From assembly GCA_044338255.1 (NCBI GenBank), contig JBIILZ010000043.1:1-29206 (forward strand): a stretch of DNA of 29,206 bases. The letters run 5' to 3'. Shown piece after piece: positions 23,006 to 29,206 of this stretch (position 1 is the stretch's first letter; each line of letters begins with the position of its first letter). Made by a program: the position numbers and the translations under genes. This DNA comes from CAIUVD01 sp044338255. GTDB taxonomy: Bacteria > Planctomycetota > UBA11346. The notes under the pieces are model-generated. The model saw only the letters and a list, made by a program, of their open reading frames with translations, searched no databases and was not told the DNA's origin.

Positions 23006-24961
23006 ATGGAAACCCCATCGCTCACAGCGCCAGCCGTCGACTCGCGACGGCTAGCGCAGGCCATGGGGCCCGCCCGCAAGCCAGGATTCTGGCCCATGCT
23101 CCGGGCGTTCTGGTGGCTGCAGCCGGGCAGCTGGGTGAGCTGGCTGGCGATCTGGCTGCTGCAGAATGTGCGCTTTGCGCCGATCTACCTGCTGCCGCTG
23201 TTCACAGGTAAGCTCATCGATGCCCTCGATCGCAACGATCCGGCCAAGGCCTATGCCTTCATGCCGGTGCTGCTCTGGGCCACGCTCGCGCTGTGTGTGA
23301 CCAATGTCCTCGGCGACACCACCGGTCGGGTACTGTTGTCGCGGATCAGTCGCAGCCTTACCGCCGGTCTGCGCGACGCCCTGGTGCGCCGGCTCAATCG
23401 CCTGGAGATCACCTTCCACGATCGCGAGCGCATGGGCGAGTTGCAGAATCGCTTCACCCTCGACATGAATCGCCTGGAAGCCTTCCTCGCCTTTCTCGCC
23501 GATGGACTGCTGATGAACGCCACGGTGGTGCTGATCATGGCCGTCATCATCACCCGCACCAATCCGCTGCTCTTCGTGGTCATCGCTGTCAGTGTCACCT
23601 TGAACCTGCTGCTGGCGCGCAATCTCTGGGTGCACTTGCGCGGGGCCCAGGAATCCTTTCGTCGCGCGGAGGGGCATTTCCTGCATCAGCTGGTCGAGGC
23701 TCTACGCGGCATGCGTATGGCGCGTGCGCATGCCACCGAGGAATTCGTCGAATCGCGTCTGCGCACCAATGCTCGCGAGGTCGCTCGCCGGGGCATGGTG
23801 CTCGATTTTCTCATCAACCTCTTCGGTTCGTCGTCGTGGGCGATCACCACACTACTCAACACCGTCGTAGTGCTCTTCGGCGCTTGGCTGGTGGTCATGC
23901 CCGGCCGCGAATTCTCACTGCCGTGGGGATTCCATTACACCCTCACTCCGATCACGCTCGGCGAATTGACGGTGATGCTGAGTTATTACGGAATCATCTC
24001 CGGGGCCCTGACCTCGATCTCGAACCACGTTCCGACCATCACCGGTGCCCACGATTCGTTGCAATCACTCTCGGAGCTCTACCGCGACGAACAGGAGAAT
24101 ATCCCCAGCGGCGGCGTGGTCCTCGAGCAGATCATCGGCAATGTGGAATTGACGCAGGTGCGCTTCACCTATCCCGACAAGACCGGCAAGCCTGGCAAGC
24201 CTGACAAGCCTGGCAAGCCTGGCAAGCCTGGCAAGGAGTCGCCGGTCTTCACCGACCTCACGCTGTCGGTGAAGGCCGGTACTTCGCTGGCCCTCGTCGG
24301 CCCGTCGGGCGGCGGTAAAAGCACCGTCGCCAGCCTGATCTTGGGATTCTATCATGCCGACAGCGGTCGCGTCCTCATTGACGGCCATCCCGTTGAAGAG
24401 CTCGACATGCGCCAGGTGCGCCGCCACGTGGGCGTGGTCAGCCAAGAGCTGGTGCTCTTCAACGACAGCATCCTGCGCAACATTGCCTGGGGTGACAGCA
24501 TCCCCGATGCGGCACGGGCCGAGTCGGCGGCGCGCCTCGCCAATGCTTGGGAATTCATTGCGGAATTTCCCACCGGCATGGAGCACCTCCTTGGTGATCG
24601 CGGCTCGGGTCTGTCCGGTGGGCAGAAGCAGCGTCTGGCGATCGCCCGCGCGCTCTACCGCGATCCGCGCATCCTGATCCTCGACGAGGCCACCAGCGCC
24701 CTCGACAGCGCCAGCGAGAAGCATGTGCAGGTCGCCTTGAAACAGGCCATGGCCGGACGCACCACGATCATCATCGCCCATCGTCTGGCGACCATCCGCG
24801 ACGTCGATCAGGTCGTGGTTATCGCCGATGGCGGGGTCGCCCAGCAAGGGACCTACGCGGAAGTCGCGCAGGGTCCGGGCCCCTTCGCCCAGCTCATGGC
24901 CGGGGTCGCCATCGGTAGCGAGCAGGTGGACGCTGGCGAGCGATCTTCGACAAGCTCTTAG
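23006..24961 (+). CDS. ABC exporter, fused membrane and ATPase domains
   Basis: A 651-residue half-transporter of the MsbA/multidrug type. The membrane domain covers about 40-335 with six helices. The ATPase domain covers about 385-640: Walker A GPSGGGKST (432-440), Q loop VSQE, signature LSGGQ (536-540), Walker B ILILDEATSALD and switch IAHR. It should export a lipid, peptide or drug as a homodimer; the substrate cannot be seen. A KPG-rich insert (about 394-410) sits between the first two strands of the ATPase domain, just after the A-loop region VRFTYPDK, and is encoded by tandem 9-bp repeats. No good ribosome site precedes the ATG at 23006. Upstream, CTAGG is repeated near the DUF4345 gene's end. 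It converges with the response-regulator gene at 25048. Confidence 0.95.
   Translation: METPSLTAPAVDSRRLAQAMGPARKPGFWPMLRAFWWLQPGSWVSWLAIWLLQNVRFAPIYLLPLFTGKLIDALDRNDPAKAYAFMPVLLWATLALCVTNVLGDTTGRVLLSRISRSLTAGLRDALVRRLNRLEITFHDRERMGELQNRFTLDMNRLEAFLAFLADGLLMNATVVLIMAVIITRTNPLLFVVIAVSVTLNLLLARNLWVHLRGAQESFRRAEGHFLHQLVEALRGMRMARAHATEEFVESRLRTNAREVARRGMVLDFLINLFGSSSWAITTLLNTVVVLFGAWLVVMPGREFSLPWGFHYTLTPITLGELTVMLSYYGIISGALTSISNHVPTITGAHDSLQSLSELYRDEQENIPSGGVVLEQIIGNVELTQVRFTYPDKTGKPGKPDKPGKPGKPGKESPVFTDLTLSVKAGTSLALVGPSGGGKSTVASLILGFYHADSGRVLIDGHPVEELDMRQVRRHVGVVSQELVLFNDSILRNIAWGDSIPDAARAESAARLANAWEFIAEFPTGMEHLLGDRGSGLSGGQKQRLAIARALYRDPRILILDEATSALDSASEKHVQVALKQAMAGRTTIIIAHRLATIRDVDQVVVIADGGVAQQGTYAEVAQGPGPFAQLMAGVAIGSEQVDAGERSSTSS
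24185..24235 (+). repeat. 9-bp in-frame tandem repeat inside the ABC exporter gene
   Basis: Five full units of GGCAAGCCT (one reads GACAAGCCT) and a partial sixth encode a GKP-type repeat in the ATPase domain. The 9-bp unit keeps the frame, so slippage would change only the length of a surface loop. Confidence 0.9.
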
Positions 24962-25047
24962 TGTTCATCCCCGGCGATGAAATCCGGGCGCAAGGAGCCT
25001 TCGGGATGGACCTTGGGGAGCTGATCGGTGGCAATGAATGGTGCAGA

Positions 25048-26463
25048 TCACAGTCCGAGCTTGCGGCGCTTGCGCCACAGCGTCGACGGTTCGATGCCGA
25101 GGATCTGGGCGGCTTCCTCGAAGGTATCGAACTTGGCCATGATCTGGCGGATGTGCTCGTTCTCGATCTCTTCCAGGGAATGCGTGCCACCCATGCGCGG
25201 ACCGCAGCTGGCGTGCGCCTGGATGCGGATCGAGAAGGATTCGGGCTCGATGACCAGCGTCGGACAGAGCACCGTCACGCGCTGGATTTCGTTGCGCAGT
25301 TCGCGGATGTTGCCGGGCCATTGATGCGAGATCAGGAGCTTCTGGGCGGCAGGTGAGAACTCCATCAGCGGCCGCGCGGCGGCGGTGCAGAACACCGCCA
25401 GGAAGTGATGGCAAAGTTCGAGCAGATCATCCGGCCGCTCGCGCAGTGGCGGAAGGACGAGTTCGACGACGTTCAGGCGGTAGAGCAGGTCTTCGCGGAA
25501 GCGTCCTTCTTTGACCGCGGTCTCAAGGTCGCGGTTGGTGGCGGCGACGATGCGCACGTCGGCCAGGCGCGTGCGCTGATCACCGACGCGTTCGAAGGTC
25601 TTGTCCTGGAGGAAGCGCAGGAGCTTGGCCTGGATCGTCGGCGAGAGATCACCGAGCTCGTCGAGGAACAGTGTGCCGCCATCGGCGATTTCGACCTTGC
25701 CCGGCTGGTCGCGGATGGCGCCGGTGAACGATCCACGGACATGGCCGAACAGTTCGCTGGTGAGCAATTCATCGGTGAGCGTCGGGCAATTGACGGTGAT
25801 GAACGGCTCCTTGGCGCGGTCGCTCTGCCGATGCAAAGATTCCGCGAGCACGCCCTTGCCGGTGCCTGATTCTCCACGCAGCAGGACCGGGACCTCGGCC
25901 TTGGCGGCGCGCTGGATGATCGCCAGCGCATGCTGCATGCCCGGCGTACGCGACGAGAGCAGGACCTGCCCGCCGTTGCCCTTGCGCTCGAAGTCGCTCA
26001 TGCTCGCGGCCATCCGCCGCTCTTCGGCGATGTGTCCGACCAAGGCCCGGATGCGTGCGGGATCAATAGGCTTTTGTACGTATTCGGCGGCCCCGGCCTT
26101 GACCGCCTGCACTGCCGTGTCGATCGATCCGAAGGCGGTCACGACGATGATCTGCAGGTTGGGATTGACCGAGAGCAGAGTCGGTACGAGGTCGACGCCG
26201 TTCTCGCTGCCGAGCATGAGATCGACGAACGCCAGATCATACGATTCGCCGCGCGCGCGTCCCATGGCGCCCTCGCGATTCTCGGCAGTATCGACGCGGC
26301 AGCCGAGCAGGCGCAGCGCCGTCGCCAGATGCTCGCGATCAGTTCGTACATCATCGACCACCAGCACCCGCAGGGCGCGCGTCGCCGAGGTCACGCCGAC
26401 ATGCATGTCGCTGCGCGGAGCCGCGAGTGCGGGAGGAGGAGTGGTGGAGACGAGATCGGTCAT
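25048..26463 (-). CDS. Sigma-54-dependent response regulator, AlgB-like
   Basis: A 471-residue NtrC-family activator. The receiver domain begins after a 30-residue proline/alanine-rich lead: acidic pair D37/D38, phospho-acceptor D81 in AFVDLML, and K131. The AAA+ domain has Walker A GESGTGKG, a sigma-54-contact loop reading GSFTGA, and Walker B LFLDELGDL. The C-terminal Fis-type helix-turn-helix (FDTFEEAAQILGIEPSTLWRKRRKLGL) resembles AlgB-type regulators. It activates sigma-54 promoters when phosphorylated. The divergent gene at 26880 (DUF4142) has a sigma-54-like promoter, and four 13-bp repeats lie between the two, so it is the prime candidate activator of that gene. No kinase adjoins it. 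The 86-base gap to the ABC exporter (24962-25047) shows no clear terminator. Confidence 0.94.
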   Translation of the reverse strand: MTDLVSTTPPPALAAPRSDMHVGVTSATRALRVLVVDDVRTDREHLATALRLLGCRVDTAENREGAMGRARGESYDLAFVDLMLGSENGVDLVPTLLSVNPNLQIIVVTAFGSIDTAVQAVKAGAAEYVQKPIDPARIRALVGHIAEERRMAASMSDFERKGNGGQVLLSSRTPGMQHALAIIQRAAKAEVPVLLRGESGTGKGVLAESLHRQSDRAKEPFITVNCPTLTDELLTSELFGHVRGSFTGAIRDQPGKVEIADGGTLFLDELGDLSPTIQAKLLRFLQDKTFERVGDQRTRLADVRIVAATNRDLETAVKEGRFREDLLYRLNVVELVLPPLRERPDDLLELCHHFLAVFCTAAARPLMEFSPAAQKLLISHQWPGNIRELRNEIQRVTVLCPTLVIEPESFSIRIQAHASCGPRMGGTHSLEEIENEHIRQIMAKFDTFEEAAQILGIEPSTLWRKRRKLGL

Positions 26464-26613
26464 AGGTGGCGAATTCCGGGCTGAGGAAGCGTGGGAGGGA
26501 TTCTATTGCAGATTAGGAGATAGGAGCGCATTGGAAGCAAACGGCTCAGCGGTTCACTAAAAAAAATCTGTTCTTTGAGCATACTTTTCAATGTGAAGGT
26601 TTGTCATTCGTGC

Positions 26614-26665
26614 GAATTGCAGGACCGAATTGCAGGACCGAATAGCAGGACCGAATAGCAGGACA
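26614..26665. repeat. Four tandem 13-bp repeats, candidate enhancer
   Basis: Four consecutive copies of GAAT(T/A)GCAGGAC(C/A). They end about 150 bases before the -12 element of the DUF4142 promoter, the normal distance for NtrC-type enhancer sites. A direct-repeat layout is unusual for a Fis-type helix-turn-helix, which normally binds inverted repeats, so another protein could bind here. Confidence 0.8.
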
Positions 26666-26803
26666 GAGCCGAGAAAGTGAAAGCGAATTCCGTACGTTCT
26701 CCTGCATTTAGCCGGATGAAGGCGCGCATCTAGGGTCGTTTGCAGGGAATATCGAAAAAAACGGTTTTTCGTGATCATTCCAGGGCTGGAGCGCAGGCGC
26801 TGA

Positions 26804-26820
26804 TTGGCACGTGACAAGCT
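26804..26820 (+). promoter_or_regulatory. Sigma-54 (-24/-12) promoter for the DUF4142 gene
   Basis: The plus strand reads TTGGCACGTGACAAGCT: a perfect -24 element TTGGCACG, exact GG-N10-GC spacing, and GCT at -12 (AAGCT in place of TTGCW). A start near 26831 leaves a leader of about 50 bases before the ATG at 26880. Confidence 0.6.
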
Positions 26821-26879
26821 CTGACCTGACTCAGTACGAAGCTGATCATGTCGATCAGTATTCCTCACGGAGTTACATC

Positions 26880-27431
26880 ATGACCAAACGTCTTCTTCCC
26901 TTGACTCTCGCTCTCGCTCTCGCCCTGGCGCTGCCGGTGGCATTCTCGACCGTTGCTTTTGCAGCAGATCACGTCGATGCGACCACTACCTCCACCACCG
27001 TGAGCAAGGATGACGTTAAGTTCCTGGACCGCTCCAATCAGTGTGGATTGCTCGAGGTCAAGAGCGCCGAGCTTGCCGCCAAGCGTAACATCAGCGGTCC
27101 GGCCGCTGACTTCGCCAAGAAGGTCACCAAGGAGCATGCGGCCATCAATGCCGAACTCGCCACCCTGGCGAGCAAGAAGGGCGTGCACCTGCAGACGACC
27201 CTCGACGAGGACACCCAGAAGAAACACGACAAGCTCGCCAAGGTCGAGGACAGCAAGCTCGCCAAGGAGTACATCGAGTATGAGATCAAGGCCCACAAGG
27301 CCGCGATCAGCGAATTCAAGGAAGCCGCCGACGACAGCAAGGACGTCGACGTGAAGGCCTTCGCCGCCAAATACCTGCCGCACTTGCAGATGCACCTCGA
27401 TGAAGCCAAGCGCATCGAAGACGCGATGTGA
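26880..27431 (+). CDS. Secreted DUF4142 ferritin-like protein
   Basis: A 183-residue protein with a signal peptide (MTKRLLPLTLALALALALPV..., cleavage likely after AFA near 28; the Leu-Ala run comes from CTCGCT repeats). The mature part is the DUF4142 four-helix domain: VKFLDRSNQCGLLEVKSAELAAKR, PAADFAKKVTKEHAAINAELATLASKKGV, then YIEYEIKAHKAAISEFKEAADD and FAAKYLPHLQMHLDEAKRIEDAM. The histidine and glutamate positions are those of the family, which has a ferritin-like fold, is periplasmic and has no proven role. The ATG at 26880 has GGAG 8 bases upstream; the frame opens earlier at 26811, inside the promoter. It is divergent from the AlgB-like regulator and followed by strong hairpins. Confidence 0.9.
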   Translation: MTKRLLPLTLALALALALPVAFSTVAFAADHVDATTTSTTVSKDDVKFLDRSNQCGLLEVKSAELAAKRNISGPAADFAKKVTKEHAAINAELATLASKKGVHLQTTLDEDTQKKHDKLAKVEDSKLAKEYIEYEIKAHKAAISEFKEAADDSKDVDVKAFAAKYLPHLQMHLDEAKRIEDAM

Positions 27432-27466
27432 TCACCGCTCACTGACTCCGTTGACACCAGCGGTGA
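27432..27466 (+). other. Hairpin just after the DUF4142 stop codon
   Basis: TCACCGCT (27432-27439) pairs with AGCGGTGA (27459-27466) across a 19-base loop. There is no T-rich tail, so it may protect the 3' end of the mRNA rather than terminate transcription; the larger hairpin at 27478-27575 is the better terminator. Confidence 0.5.
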
Positions 27467-27477
27467 GATGATCAAAG

Positions 27478-27575
27478 AAATCGCAGATGTGGTTCGCGGC
27501 GTCGCACGATGAGATGAAATGGCGTTGCCATTTCATCTCATCGTGCGTCTTGCAGCTGGGCCACATCTGCGATTT
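27478..27575. repeat. 98-bp nested inverted repeat, probable terminator or palindromic element
   Basis: Outer arms of 15 bp (27478-27492 with 27561-27575) and inner arms of 21 bp (27503-27523 with 27527-27547) are all perfect, with a 3-base loop (GTT) and an asymmetric internal loop of 10 and 13 bases. The plus strand continues into TATTTTTG, suitable for ending the DUF4142 transcript. The size is well beyond a normal terminator, so it may be a repeated palindromic element used as one. Confidence 0.85.
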
Positions 27576-27689
27576 ATTTTTGAATCACGGCTTACGGCAC
27601 TGCCATCCAGGGCACATCAGAACGTACACGTGGGTGTCCCTGGCCGGCCGTTTGCCCCGCCCCCAAGAAGCCGTGGAATACCGTTTCAA

Positions 27690-28901
27690 TCACGAATTCC
27701 GGGAGCTGGAGCGACCCTCGGATGGTGACGTTTCGGGATGTTCAGACAACAGAATCGCGAGGTAGGCCAACGACGGCACGTGGCGTCCGATGGTTACCAG
27801 ACAGACGGTCAAGGGGATGGCCAGGAATAATCCCATCGGCCCCCAGATCCACGTCCAGAAGGCGGCGGCGATGAGGATGCCCAGGCTGCTCAGCCCCGCG
27901 CCGTGGGCGAGGACCACCGGCTCGACGAGGTTGTTCATCAGCAGCTCGACGATCAGGAACAGGCTGAGCGTCTGCAGCGGGAGCACCCAGTTGGGCGAGA
28001 CGGCGATGGCGAACAGTACTGTCACCCCGCCGGCGATGGTGATGCCGATGTAGGGGATGAAGCGCAGACCGGCGATCAGCAGGCCCCAGAGCAAAGCATT
28101 GGGCAGGCCGAGTAGCGCCAGGATGCTGGCGATCAGTACCGCTGCCCCGAGATTGAGCGCGGTTTGCAGGATCAGGTAGGAACCGATGCGCTGGGTGATC
28201 TCATGTACCGCCTGGGTGCTCAGGGCGGTCATCCCGCGTTCCCCCATCCACGTCGATAGCAGCGTGAAACGATGTTGGATATCCACGCGCTGGATAATCA
28301 TGAAGGTCGCCAGCAAAAGAGTCAGGCCGCTAACCGCGAGCGGTTGCAGTGAGTTCGCCAGCAAGTTCAGAAGATCATGCAGGTCAAGTCGCTGATCTTC
28401 GACGATGATCACTTCCTGGGCGGGCTGGGTGGCGGGCTTGGGCTCACGGACCGCATTTTTTCCTGGGCTCTGATCTCGGGGAGATGGGCGGTACTCCGGT
28501 TCGTGCGTACCGATTCTACCCAGCTCATCCTGAAGGGCCTGGATAGTGTGTGCGGCCCGTGACATCGGCCCGCTATCGGCGGCCAACTCGCTGAGTCGGG
28601 TGTGGATATTCTGGCGATAGGCGAAGAGTTTTTCCGCCACCTGGCGGATCTGGCCGAAGAACATTGTACCGGCGAGCAGCAGGATCACGGTCAGGGAGCC
28701 CATGACCACGCCCACCGCGAGTATGTTCGGCAACCGCCGTCGCACCAGCCACGCGACCAGCGGTGTCAACAGTACCGCCAGCAAGGTCGCGAGCGCGATC
28801 GGTACCAGCACGTCCTTGGCGATGGTCAGCAACGCGATGCCGGCGATGAGCAGCAGCGAGCCGACATGGCGGCTGAGGGAGGTGGTGGTCGGACGCGGCA
28901 T
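27690..28901 (-). CDS. AI-2E-family (PerM-like) permease
   Basis: A 403-residue integral membrane protein. N-terminal helices (about 13-55, 62-85) lead to a hydrophilic region (about 110-180) with charged and proline-rich stretches. A second set of helices contains the family's conserved parts: IGSYLILQTALNLGAAVLIASILALLGLPNALLWGLLIAGLRFIPYIG, LLMNNLVEPVVLAHGAGLSSLGILIAAAFWTWIWGPMGLFLAIPLTVCLVTIG. Members transport autoinducer-2 or other small solutes or ions; the name alone does not show AI-2 export here. The start at 28901 has no clear ribosome site. Downstream, short inverted repeats (CACGGCTT at 27586-27593 with AAGCCGTG at 27668-27675) lie in the gap it shares with the DUF4142 gene. A perfect palindrome lies about 70 bases upstream. 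Confidence 0.93.
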   Translation of the reverse strand: MPRPTTTSLSRHVGSLLLIAGIALLTIAKDVLVPIALATLLAVLLTPLVAWLVRRRLPNILAVGVVMGSLTVILLLAGTMFFGQIRQVAEKLFAYRQNIHTRLSELAADSGPMSRAAHTIQALQDELGRIGTHEPEYRPSPRDQSPGKNAVREPKPATQPAQEVIIVEDQRLDLHDLLNLLANSLQPLAVSGLTLLLATFMIIQRVDIQHRFTLLSTWMGERGMTALSTQAVHEITQRIGSYLILQTALNLGAAVLIASILALLGLPNALLWGLLIAGLRFIPYIGITIAGGVTVLFAIAVSPNWVLPLQTLSLFLIVELLMNNLVEPVVLAHGAGLSSLGILIAAAFWTWIWGPMGLFLAIPLTVCLVTIGRHVPSLAYLAILLSEHPETSPSEGRSSSRNS

Positions 28902-28970
28902 GCGGGCAGTAGTCCAGGCTCATGATACGGGTGTGGCGCGCTCGCCGGTGGCTGGTGTCTGGTGTCTGGT

Positions 28971-29014
28971 GATGAAGGAGCCGATGCTTGCATGCAAGCA
29001 TCGGCTCCTTCATC
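28971..29014. repeat. Perfect 44-bp palindrome
   Basis: Two 22-bp halves are perfect reverse complements with no spacer, centred on TTGCATGCAA. It sits between the partial gene at the right edge (minus strand) and the permease gene. It could end the first transcript, though no T-rich tail follows on the minus strand, or serve as a protein-binding or cruciform site. Just to its left lie three 7-bp repeats (CTGGTGT, 28952-28972). Confidence 0.85.
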
Positions 29015-29090
29015 GGCTCCGTCATTGGAGACGGCGCGGATTAGTTCCGACCGCTTACGGAGTCGCGACCGCAAGCTGATTGGTAACAGC

Positions 29091-29206
29091 TCAGGCGGCC
29101 TTCCGATAATCCTTTGAAGACTTGGCTTTTGTCGTCATCGGCACCTTCGGCAACCACGGCCTCCCGGCCAGCGCCAGGGCGATGGCAGCGCACGGGTCGA
29201 CCCCGT
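29091..29206 (-). CDS. C-terminal end of an unidentified protein (cut by the window)
   Basis: A minus-strand frame enters from the right edge and runs to TGA at 29093-29091, giving at least 37 residues: VDPCAAIALALAGRPWLP, then KVPMTTKAKSSKDYRKAA. A hydrophobic helix followed by a lysine-rich tail looks like a genuine C-terminus, but I cannot name the family from this piece. The palindrome at 28971-29014 lies 77 bases downstream. Confidence 0.35.
   Translation of the reverse strand, partial: GVDPCAAIALALAGRPWLPKVPMTTKAKSSKDYRKAA

Larger units (their letters stand above)
26464..26879. other. Divergent regulatory region between AlgB-like regulator and DUF4142 gene
   Basis: A 416-base gap without a gene. 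It contains an AT-rich stretch (about 26555-26600), four 13-bp tandem repeats (26614-26665) and a sigma-54-like promoter for the plus-strand gene (26804-26820). I see no confident promoter for the minus-strand regulator. A minus-strand open frame at 26557-26868 crosses the repeats and has no homology I recognise, so I leave it out. Confidence 0.6.

Noticed and set aside
26614..26665. Possible CRISPR-like array
   Set aside because: The units are 13 bp and directly adjacent, with no spacers between them; no repeat-spacer pattern or cas gene occurs anywhere in the window.
26557..26868. A 103-residue minus-strand frame in the divergent regulatory region
   Set aside because: It crosses the 13-bp repeats and the sigma-54-like promoter, and shows no homology or signal sequence.

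Overview
The window is a GC-rich (about 60% or more by eye), gene-dense chromosomal segment of a Gram-negative bacterium. Outer-membrane markers support this: a TonB-dependent receptor, a lipid-A-type acyltransferase, two predicted outer-membrane barrels and two lipoproteins. It carries housekeeping genes (haem synthesis, tRNA-Leu) and two sigma-54-dependent response regulators. I cannot name the species. A small secreted protein with a GxxPCxLC motif next to the TonB receptor recalls proteins I associate with the Verrucomicrobia/Planctomycetes group, but this is a weak, memory-based impression.

Layout. Positions 1-3 kb hold, on the minus strand, a sigma-54 response regulator (1005-2423) followed by an orphan BlaI/MecI-type repressor (429-782) with its own terminator. 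Positions 2.8-7.8 kb form a tight minus-strand operon: M20 peptidase, LpxL/HtrB-type acyltransferase, hemE and HemY-type protoporphyrinogen oxidase, with overlapping or closely spaced genes. A 1055-residue DEAD-box RNA helicase (8004-11171) is divergent from this operon and carries long disordered arms and an embedded GrpE-like domain. After it come a lipoprotein amidase, tRNA-Leu(GAG) with a terminator, and a degenerate patch holding a transposase remnant fused against an N-terminally truncated STAS gene. From 12.8 to 16.2 kb there is a patatin-like lipoprotein, two divergent outer-membrane barrel genes and the PCxLC protein. From 16.3 to 19.6 kb lie a TonB receptor and a PepSY membrane protein that overlap, a likely iron-siderophore uptake unit. 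From 19.6 to 25 kb lie a sensor histidine kinase, a divergent pair of ferritin-like DUF2383-type genes, a DUF4345-type membrane protein and an ABC exporter. From 25 to 29.2 kb lie a second sigma-54 response regulator (AlgB-like), a divergent secreted DUF4142 protein, an AI-2E-family permease and the tail of one more gene.

The most coherent unusual signal is regulatory. Four intergenic sites match the sigma-54 promoter pattern TTGGCAY with GG-N10-GC. Each is correctly oriented 35-60 bases before a start codon: in front of the BlaI-type gene, both ferritin-like genes and the DUF4142 gene. Two of the four are beside a sigma-54 activator gene and have repeats at enhancer distance (an inverted repeat near 965-987, four 13-bp direct repeats at 26614-26665). 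I infer a small sigma-54 regulon that controls three four-helix, ferritin-fold proteins and a repressor. Other notable items are the GrpE-like domain inside the helicase, a 98-bp nested inverted repeat (27478-27575) and a perfect 44-bp palindrome (28971-29014).
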